Shown in pieces: positions 58,708-64,000 of a stretch of 64,000 nucleotides of DNA. Position numbers and translations under genes: made by a program. The notes beneath the pieces were generated by a model. That model saw only the letters and a list, made by a program, of their open reading frames with translations, searched no databases and was not told the origin of the DNA. Source of the DNA: Devosia sp. YR412 (GTDB lineage: Bacteria > Pseudomonadota > Alphaproteobacteria > Rhizobiales > Devosiaceae); assembly GCF_900110945.1 (NCBI RefSeq), contig NZ_FOFL01000002.1, positions 310,001 through 374,000 on the forward strand, given 5' to 3'. The stretch's first letter is position 1. Every line of letters starts with the position of its first letter.

Positions 58708-60584
58708 GCGACGTCCCGACATCCCCGCCCAGCGGTCCCGAAGCCATCAAGAGCTTCGTCCGCACCCTGCCCGCCGCCCCCGGCGTCTACCGCATGCTCG
58801 ATGCGGCCGGCGAGGTCATGTATGTCGGCAAGGCGCGCAACCTCAAGGCCCGCGTCACCAACTATACCCGTCCCGACGGCTTGGAGGTCCGCCTGCAGCG
58901 TATGATCGCGGCGACCGTGACCATGGAATTCGTGCGCACCGAGACCGAGTCCGAAGCGCTGCTGCTCGAAGCCAATATGATCAAGCGGCTGAAACCCCGC
59001 TTCAACGTGCTGTTGCGCGACGACAAGAGCTTTCCCTATATCCTGATCGCCACCGATCACGAGGCGCCCGAGCTGACCAAGCATCGCGGCACCCGTCGCC
59101 GCCAGGGCCACTATTTCGGTCCCTTTGCCTCCGCCACCGCCGTCGGCCGCACTATTGCCAGCCTGCAAAAGGCTTTCCTGCTGCGCAATTGCTCGGACAG
59201 CTTCTACGCTGCCCGCACCCGCCCCTGCCTGCAGCACCAGATCAAGCGCTGCGCTGCGCCTTGCACCCGCGAGATCAGCCTCGAAGGCTATGCCGAACTG
59301 GTGGAAGACGCCCGCCAGTTCCTCTCCGGCAAGTCCAGCGCCGTGCGCAATCACCTGCAGGCCGATATGCAGACCGCCGCCGAACAGCTCGATTTCGAAC
59401 GCGCCGCCCTGATCCGCGACCGCCTCGGGGCCCTGGCCCTCGTCCAGTCGCAGGGCGACGCCACCGCCAAATCGGTGGAAGAGGCCGACGTCTTCGCCAT
59501 CCATCACGAAGGCGGCCAGTTCTGCGTCCAGGTCTTCTTCTTCCGCGCCTTCCAGAACTGGGGCAATTACCCCTATCGCCCGCGCGCCGATTCCACCCTC
59601 ACCGATGCCGAAGTGCTGGAAGCCTTCATCGGCCAGTTCTACGAAAACCGCACCCCGGCCCGCCTGGTCCTGATCAGCCACGACCTGGCCGAGCCCGAGG
59701 TCATGGAAGAAGCGCTTTCCACCCGCGCCGGCCGCCGCGTCTATATCGAACAGCCCAAGCGCGGCGAAAAGCGCGATCTGGTCAACCACGCTCTCAACAA
59801 TGCCCGCGAAGCGCTCGGCCGCCAGCTCGCCGAAGGCGCCAGCAATCGCACTTTGCTGGAGGGCGTAGCCGAGACCTTTGGATTGGAAGAAGTCCCGCGC
59901 CGCATTGAGGCCTATGACAACTCGCATATCTCCGGCACCAATATGGTTGGCGCCATGGTGGTGGCCGGCGAGGAAGGCTTTTCCAAAAAGCACTATCGCA
60001 CCTTCAACATCAAATCCGACATCGTCGCTGGGGACGACTTCGGCATGATGCGCGAAGTGCTCACCCGCCGCTTCACCCGCCTCGTCAACGAGAGCGAGGA
60101 GGATGCAGAGGACGACAATACCGGCATGCCCGACTGGCCTGACGTCGTCTTCATCGACGGTGGTGCCGGCCAGATGAGCGCCGTGCGCGGCGTCATCGCC
60201 GAACTCAACCTGCCCAAGGAAGTAATCTTCATCGGAATCGCCAAGGGCGAGGAGCGCGACGCCGGCCGCGAAAAATTCTTCATGGAAGGCCGCGAGGCCT
60301 TCATGCTGCCCCATCGCGACCCCGTCCTCTACTACGTCCAGCGCCTGCGCGACGAAGTCCACCGCTTCGCCATCGGCACCCATCGCGCCAAGCGCAAGAA
60401 AGAGCAGATCAAGAACCCGCTCGACGAAATCGACGGCATCGGCCCAACGAGAAAGCGCGCGCTGCTCAACCACTTCGGCTCGGCCAAGGCGGTCGGCCGC
60501 GCTTCGCTGACCGATCTTGAAGCCGTGCCAACGATTTCAAAGGCCATGGCCCAGCTGGTGTACGATCATTTCAACAGGACCTGA
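58704..60584 (+). CDS. uvrC: UvrABC excinuclease subunit C
   Basis: A 626-residue nuclease making both incisions around a lesion. The GIY-YIG domain is seen at the start ([20 protein letters not shown] with [10 protein letters not shown]). UvrBC contact (UVR) residues are near 225, the RNase H-like second nuclease near 400-500 ([34 protein letters not shown]), and HhH motifs near the end ([20 protein letters not shown]). Translationally coupled to the SDR gene by a four-base overlap. Start at 58704 gives standard length. Confidence 0.97.
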   Translation: MSDVPTSPPSGPEAIKSFVRTLPAAPGVYRMLDAAGEVMYVGKARNLKARVTNYTRPDGLEVRLQRMIAATVTMEFVRTETESEALLLEANMIKRLKPRFNVLLRDDKSFPYILIATDHEAPELTKHRGTRRRQGHYFGPFASATAVGRTIASLQKAFLLRNCSDSFYAARTRPCLQHQIKRCAAPCTREISLEGYAELVEDARQFLSGKSSAVRNHLQADMQTAAEQLDFERAALIRDRLGALALVQSQGDATAKSVEEADVFAIHHEGGQFCVQVFFFRAFQNWGNYPYRPRADSTLTDAEVLEAFIGQFYENRTPARLVLISHDLAEPEVMEEALSTRAGRRVYIEQPKRGEKRDLVNHALNNAREALGRQLAEGASNRTLLEGVAETFGLEEVPRRIEAYDNSHISGTNMVGAMVVAGEEGFSKKHYRTFNIKSDIVAGDDFGMMREVLTRRFTRLVNESEEDAEDDNTGMPDWPDVVFIDGGAGQMSAVRGVIAELNLPKEVIFIGIAKGEERDAGREKFFMEGREAFMLPHRDPVLYYVQRLRDEVHRFAIGTHRAKRKKEQIKNPLDEIDGIGPTRKRALLNHFGSAKAVGRASLTDLEAVPTISKAMAQLVYDHFNRT

Positions 60585-60642
60585 TCGTTCTGTCGAAACC
60601 GCGCAGCTTCACTCGTCGTCCCGATGAACACCGGAGAACGCC

Positions 60643-60996
60643 ATGAAGTTCATCACCTTCGTCACCACTACCAATCCAGCCGAGGTCGGCGCGCCACCGC
60701 CCGCTCTGATGCAGGCCATCATGCAGCTCGGCATGGAAGCCGGCGCCCGCATGGTCGAGAATGGCGGCATGTCCGACACCGCCACGGTTCGCGTGCGCGG
60801 CAAGCAGGTCGTCACCGACGGCCCCTTCGCCGAGAGCAAGGAACTGGTCGGCGGCTATGCCGTCTACGAACTGGCCTCCGAAGCCGAAGCCGTCACCTGG
60901 GCCGAACGCTTCGCCGACCTGCACCGCCAGCACTGGCCGGAATGGGAAGGCCAGATCGCCATCCAGCAGCTGCATGTGTTTGAGATGCCGGGCTGA
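60643..60996 (+). CDS. YCII-related protein (DGPF motif)
   Basis: A 117-residue small alpha/beta protein with the DGPFAESKELVGGYAVYE signature (residues about 60-77) of the YciI-related family, and RVRGKQVVTDGPF. Many members are fused to or near sigma-factor genes, none of which is visible here. GGAG precedes the ATG. Function unknown. Confidence 0.9.
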   Translation: MKFITFVTTTNPAEVGAPPPALMQAIMQLGMEAGARMVENGGMSDTATVRVRGKQVVTDGPFAESKELVGGYAVYELASEAEAVTWAERFADLHRQHWPEWEGQIAIQQLHVFEMPG

Positions 60997-61020
60997 CCAC
61001 CGCAGCCTCTACACCCACGA

Positions 61021-61049
61021 TGTCATCCCGGCCTTGAGCCGGGATGACA
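61021..61049. repeat. REP-like perfect palindrome
   Basis: TGTCATCCCGGC, CTTGA, GCCGGGATGACA. Twelve exact pairs. Same family as 7952-8070. It separates the YCII gene from the attenuated aro unit. Confidence 0.8.
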
Positions 61050-61089
61050 TCGAGTTTGTGGACGTCTCGGGGTTGTCCAAAAGTCGGAG

Positions 61090-61118
61090 TCGACAACCCG
61101 CAAATCCCGCGCTACATC
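61090..61118 (+). promoter_or_regulatory. Candidate promoter of the aromatic leader
   Basis: TCGACA (61090-61095), a 17-base spacer, TACATC (61113-61118). A start point 7-8 bases further on falls at the A of the leader ATG (61126), which would make the leader mRNA leaderless and explains the lack of any Shine-Dalgarno. Confidence 0.45.
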
Positions 61119-61125
61119 TCTGCAC

Positions 61126-61203
61126 ATGATCAACGTCGCCACCTACTCGTTTTGGTACTTTAGCTATCCGCATCCGGCGGAGGCTACCGCGCGCTTGATC
61201 TGA
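61126..61203 (+). CDS. 25-residue aromatic leader peptide of the DAHP synthase attenuator
   Basis: ATG to TGA, 26 codons. Residues 7-14 read YSFWYFSY: three Tyr, two Phe and one Trp codons in eight positions, far above chance. The segment after it (CGGCGG at 61175-61180) can pair with CCGCC at 61236-61240 to form an antiterminator, so stalling at the aromatic codons would free it. A terminator hairpin with T-run follows at 61235. This is the classic layout of ribosome-mediated attenuation, here for the first enzyme of aromatic amino-acid synthesis. Confidence 0.85.
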   Translation: MINVATYSFWYFSYPHPAEATARLI

Positions 61204-61234
61204 TCTTCCAGGATTACGACCAAACCCGAAGCCC

Positions 61235-61263
61235 ACCGCCCGAACATTCGAGGCGGTTTTTTT
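61235..61263 (+). terminator. Attenuator terminator upstream of DAHP synthase
   Basis: ACCGCC (61235-61240), inner CGAA-CA-TTCG, GGCGGT (61252-61257), then TTTTTTT. It ends 37 bases before the aro start codon and competes with the antiterminator formed by 61175-61180. Confidence 0.88.
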
Positions 61264-61299
61264 GTGCCCCTCGACCCCCAAAAAGCTCCCGAGGACACA

Positions 61300-62376
61300 A
61301 TGCTCAAATCCACCGACGACCTTCGCATCACCGCCATCAAACCGCTGACCACGCCGATCGAGGTCATGCGCCAGCATCCGCGCACCGATGCCGCCACCAA
61401 GACCGTGATCTCCTCCCGCCACGACGTTCACAATATCCTGGCCGGCATCGATGACCGCCTCGTCGTGGTGGTTGGTCCCTGCTCGATCCACGATCCCAAG
61501 GCCGCAATGGATTACGCCAAGCGCCTCGTCGCCCTGCGCGAACAGCTTGGTGATCGCCTAGAAATCATCATGCGCGTCTACTTCGAAAAGCCACGCACCA
61601 CGGTCGGCTGGAAGGGCCTGATCAACGACCCCAATCTCGATGGCAGCTTCGACATCGACACCGGCCTGCACACCGCGCGCGCCCTGCTGCTCGACATCAA
61701 CAATCTAGGCCTGCCAGCCGCCTGCGAATTCCTCGACATGACGACGCCGCAATACATTGCCGACCTCGTCTCCTGGGCCGCCATTGGCGCCCGCACGACG
61801 GAGTCGCAGATCCACCGCGAGCTGGCCTCTGGCCTCTCCTGCCCGGTCGGCTTCAAGAACGGCACCGATGGCAACGTCAAGATCGCCCTCGACGCCGTCG
61901 CCTCGGCCAGCCAGCCGCACCATTTCCTCGCCGTCACCAAGGACGGCCGCTCCGCCATCGCCGCCACCACCGGCAATGAGGACTGCCACATCATCCTGCG
62001 CGGCGGCAGCAAGGCCACCAACTATGACGCAGCCAGCGTCGATGCCGCTGCCAAGGCTGCCGAAAAGTCGGGCCTGGCACCCAGCATCATGATCGACGCC
62101 AGCCACGCCAATTCCTCAAAAAACCCGGAGAACCAGCCGCTGGTCCTCGCCGATATCGGCCATCAGCTCGCCGCCGGCGACAAGCGCATCATCGGCGTCA
62201 TGGTCGAATCCAACCTCGTGGCCGGCCGCCAGGACCTCGTCGAGGGCCAGGAACTCGTCTACGGCCAGTCCATCACCGACGGCTGCATCGACTGGGCAAC
62301 CACGGTGACGGCGCTGGAAGCCTTGGCCGAGTCGGTTACCGCGCGCCGGGCCGTGACCAATCAGGCTGTGGCGTAA
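61300..62376 (+). CDS. aroG: 3-deoxy-7-phosphoheptulonate synthase (class I, AroG/F/H type)
   Basis: A 358-residue DAHP synthase that condenses phosphoenolpyruvate with erythrose 4-phosphate, the entry to aromatic biosynthesis. Signatures: VVVGPCSIHDPKAAMDYAKR, RVYFEKPRTTVGWKGLINDP, SHANSSKNPENQ (metal ligand region) and CPVGFKNGTDGNVKIALDAV. It is the AroG/F/H-like class I alpha enzyme rather than the AroAII type common in rhizobia. N-terminal residues 1-50 include the regulatory extension. GAGGA precedes ATG 61300. Control by the leader attenuator upstream. Which aromatic amino acid inhibits it cannot be told; the symbol is generic. Confidence 0.94.
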   Translation: MLKSTDDLRITAIKPLTTPIEVMRQHPRTDAATKTVISSRHDVHNILAGIDDRLVVVVGPCSIHDPKAAMDYAKRLVALREQLGDRLEIIMRVYFEKPRTTVGWKGLINDPNLDGSFDIDTGLHTARALLLDINNLGLPAACEFLDMTTPQYIADLVSWAAIGARTTESQIHRELASGLSCPVGFKNGTDGNVKIALDAVASASQPHHFLAVTKDGRSAIAATTGNEDCHIILRGGSKATNYDAASVDAAAKAAEKSGLAPSIMIDASHANSSKNPENQPLVLADIGHQLAAGDKRIIGVMVESNLVAGRQDLVEGQELVYGQSITDGCIDWATTVTALEALAESVTARRAVTNQAVA

Positions 62377-62383
62377 GAAAGAA

Positions 62384-62502
62384 TACCCCCACCCAACCTC
62401 CCCCTGAAAAGGGGGAGGAGCTGATCCAGCTTGCGGCAGCATATTGCCAGAAGCACCGCGCGGATTCCTCCCCCTATCAGGGGGAGGCTAGGTGGGGTTA
62501 TC
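62384..62502. repeat. Repeat R3 copy, inverted arms spread
   Basis: CCCCCACCCAACCTCCCCCT (62387 onward) and the inverted CCTCCCCCTATCAGGGGGAG, GCTAGGTGGGG (to 62500) flank about 55 unrelated bases. Compare 36921-37170. Confidence 0.75.
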
Positions 62503-62565
62503 CTACAGAAACGCTTCTTCGCCGTTCCTCTTGACCCCTCCCGCCCATTCCTGTTCTGTCCGAGC

Positions 62566-63132
62566 ATGGCCAGAAACCCGCTCACGCTCGTTCCGAACAT
62601 CATCACCATCGCCCGCATCGCGGCGATTATTCCGATCGTCTGGCTGGTGATGCAGGGTGACCCCACCCTCCGCATCATCGCTTTGGTGATCTATGTCATT
62701 GCCGCCGCCAGCGACTGGATCGATGGCTATCTCGCCCGCGCCTGGAACCAGTATTCGCCCTTCGGCCGGATGCTCGACCCGATCGCCGACAAGCTGCTTG
62801 TCGGCATCCTCATCGCTGCACTGGCCTGGGATGGCAGCTTCTCCGCCTGGGACATGATCCCCGTCTCGGCCATCCTGTTCCGCGAATTCTTCATTCCCGG
62901 CCTGCGCGAATTTCTCGGCCAGACCAAGGTCGTGCTCAAAGTCACCCCGCTCGCCAAGTGGAAGACCACGCTGCAATTGGTCGCCCTCGCCGTGGTCCTG
63001 CTCGAACGCCCGGTCCCTGCGCTTGGCCTCGTCAGCGATATCCTGCTCTGGACCGCCGGCATCCTGACCGTCTGGACCGGCTTCCAATATCTGCGCGCCA
63101 GCTGGCCCCATCTGGTCGAAGACCCCAAATGA
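62566..63132 (+). CDS. pgsA: CDP-diacylglycerol-glycerol-3-phosphate phosphatidyltransferase
   Basis: A 188-residue membrane enzyme for phosphatidylglycerol synthesis. The CDP-alcohol phosphatidyltransferase motif is DWIDGYLARAWNQYSPFGRM followed by LDPIADK, the D-x2-D-G-x2-A-R-x8-G-x3-D-x3-D pattern. About five helices flank it. The ATG at 62566 removes an extension that lies in repeat R3. Its stop overlaps moaD by four bases. Confidence 0.95.
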   Translation: MARNPLTLVPNIITIARIAAIIPIVWLVMQGDPTLRIIALVIYVIAAASDWIDGYLARAWNQYSPFGRMLDPIADKLLVGILIAALAWDGSFSAWDMIPVSAILFREFFIPGLREFLGQTKVVLKVTPLAKWKTTLQLVALAVVLLERPVPALGLVSDILLWTAGILTVWTGFQYLRASWPHLVEDPK

Positions 63133-63380
63133 AAGTGCTCTACTTCGCCTGGTTGCGCGAACGCCTCAATCGCGGCGAGGAAGAGGTATCGCCGCCCGCC
63201 GAGGTCGCAACCGTGGCCGACCTGATCGACTGGCTCGCCAGCCGCGACGAGGCTTTCGCCCATGCCGTCGAAAAACGCGCGCTGATCAAGGCCGCCGTCG
63301 ACGCGAGATTGGTGAAACCCGAAGCCTCTATCATCGGCGCAAAAACCGTCGCCCTCTTCCCGCCCATGACTGGTGGCTGA
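63129..63380 (+). CDS. moaD: Molybdopterin synthase small subunit
   Basis: An 83-residue ubiquitin-like sulfur carrier ending in the required GG (PPMTGG), whose C-terminal thiocarboxylate donates sulfur to precursor Z. MKVLYFAWLRERLNRGEEEV opens the beta-grasp fold. It overlaps pgsA by four bases and precedes moaE by one base, so the three genes form an operon. It supplies cofactor for molybdoenzymes such as the YdeP-like one at 1100. Confidence 0.95.
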   Translation: MKVLYFAWLRERLNRGEEEVSPPAEVATVADLIDWLASRDEAFAHAVEKRALIKAAVDARLVKPEASIIGAKTVALFPPMTGG

Positions 63381-63381
63381 G

Positions 63382-63828
63382 ATGAGTGTCCGCGTCTCAA
63401 CCGACAGCTTTGACCCAGGCGCCGAAACCAACGCCTTCCTTGCGGCCGGCAATGGCGCCGGCGCTGCCGTGACCTTTACCGGCGTCGTCCGCTCCAAGCC
63501 CGACGACCCGATCACCGCCCTCACCCTCGAATGCTATCCCGAGCTCGCCATCAACCAGCTCACAGCAATCGTCGAGCAAGCCAACGCCCGCTTCGGCCTC
63601 CTCGCCGCTACGGTGATCCACCGCTACGGCAGGCTCGGCCCTGGCGAGCCCATCGTCCAGGTCATGACCCTCTCCCCCCATCGTGACGCCGCCTTCAAGG
63701 GCGCTGAATTCCTCATGGATTACCTCAAGACCGACGCGCCGTTCTGGAAACAGGAGACCGGGCCGAACGGGACGCATTGGGTGGAAGCCAAGGAAGCCGA
63801 CGACGCGGCAAAGGCACGCTGGGAATAA
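63382..63828 (+). CDS. moaE: Molybdopterin synthase catalytic subunit
   Basis: A 148-residue large subunit. GAAVTFTGVVRSKPDDPITA, LECYPELAINQL, IHRYGRLGPGEPIVQVMTLS and FLMDYLKTDAPFWKQETGP with the catalytic lysines are typical. Start ATG 63382 lies one base after the moaD stop. The stop at 63828 is followed by a two-way terminator. Confidence 0.96.
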   Translation: MSVRVSTDSFDPGAETNAFLAAGNGAGAAVTFTGVVRSKPDDPITALTLECYPELAINQLTAIVEQANARFGLLAATVIHRYGRLGPGEPIVQVMTLSPHRDAAFKGAEFLMDYLKTDAPFWKQETGPNGTHWVEAKEADDAAKARWE

Positions 63829-63839
63829 CCCAAACTAAA

Positions 63840-63867
63840 AAGCCGGACCTTCCGGCCCGGCTTCTTG
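63840..63867. terminator. Bidirectional terminator
   Basis: AAGCCGG (63840-63846) pairs with CCGGCTT (63857-63863), with A-rich and T-rich flanks on both sides (CTAAAA, CTTCTTG), serving the convergent moaE and the next gene. Confidence 0.75.
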
Positions 63868-63888
63868 ACTCTCTACTGTAACTTCAAC

Positions 63889-64000
63889 TCACTCGGCCGC
63901 AGCACGCTTGGGTTGGACTTCTGCCGAATAGGCATCGATCAGCGTCCGGCAGGCGTCGCCCGGGGTAAACTTGTAGTCCCCGATCACGCTGACCGGCGTC
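63889..64000 (-). CDS. C-terminus of an unidentified gene (continues beyond window)
   Basis: The minus frame reads to a TGA at 63889-63891, giving TPVSVIGDYKFTPGDACRTL followed by an acidic/basic tail ending AAAE. Codon use looks coding and the stop sits just after the terminator. Family not recognised from this fragment. Confidence 0.7.
   Translation of the reverse strand, partial: TPVSVIGDYKFTPGDACRTLIDAYSAEVQPKRAAAE

Noticed and set aside
58404..60473. 689-residue minus-strand open frame
   Set aside because: Antisense to uvrC and the SDR gene; no recognisable domain.

Overview
The window is high-GC bacterial DNA, densely coding, with short overlaps between co-directional genes. The gene set (LysR regulator beside trxB next to anti-Shine-Dalgarno small RNAs, an EcfG-type promoter, an HWE-family phytochrome kinase, PPK2, a 2-iron-rich list of ABC and LacI/GntR functions) fits an alphaproteobacterium of the Hyphomicrobiales. 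Devosia or a close relative is my best guess from overall resemblance, not from a search.

Layout. 1-5.9 kb: a chemoreceptor-like gene cut by the window edge, a molybdopterin oxidoreductase of the FdhF/YdeP family, periplasmic Cu,Zn superoxide dismutase, polyphosphate kinase 2, and greA behind a structured leader. 6-10 kb: trxB, a LysR regulator resembling LsrB/VtlR, a HAD hydrolase, then three predicted small RNAs whose hairpin loops carry CCTCCTCCC, each with its own promoter, upstream palindrome and terminator; a 53-residue membrane protein sits between the last two. 10-20 kb: housekeeping and unknown genes, an autoregulated-looking LacI gene with three operators facing a 64-residue ORF, and the first copies of several intergenic palindromic repeats. 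20-28.6 kb: thymidine kinase and thioesterase, two secreted SH3/I36-type proteins (one behind an EcfG-like promoter), a heme oxygenase-bacteriophytochrome operon, two regulators and small genes. 28.8-37 kb: aconitase B, an AT-richer alginate-lyase-like gene, and uvrB with a long N-terminal extension. 37-42 kb: repeat-rich accessory stretch holding a DUF559 nuclease-like gene and an AT-rich island with an anti-phage dCTP deaminase (AvcD-like). 42-50 kb: a peptide ABC transporter operon ending in a class V aminotransferase, then a GntR regulator. 50-57 kb: hemH, a DUF1007-NicO metal exporter with its LysR gene, an SH3 protein, a stress-type flavin-binding protein. 57-64 kb: a pteridine-reductase-like SDR overlapping uvrC, DAHP synthase preceded by a textbook aromatic leader-peptide attenuator, and pgsA-moaD-moaE.

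The most noteworthy items are the three-member anti-SD small-RNA array beside its likely LysR activator, the leaderless aromatic leader peptide controlling DAHP synthase, the AvcD-like defence island, and nested intergenic palindromes whose stems change in a compensated way. Gene starts were chosen by Shine-Dalgarno spacing where visible. All family names come from recognised motifs, without database searches.
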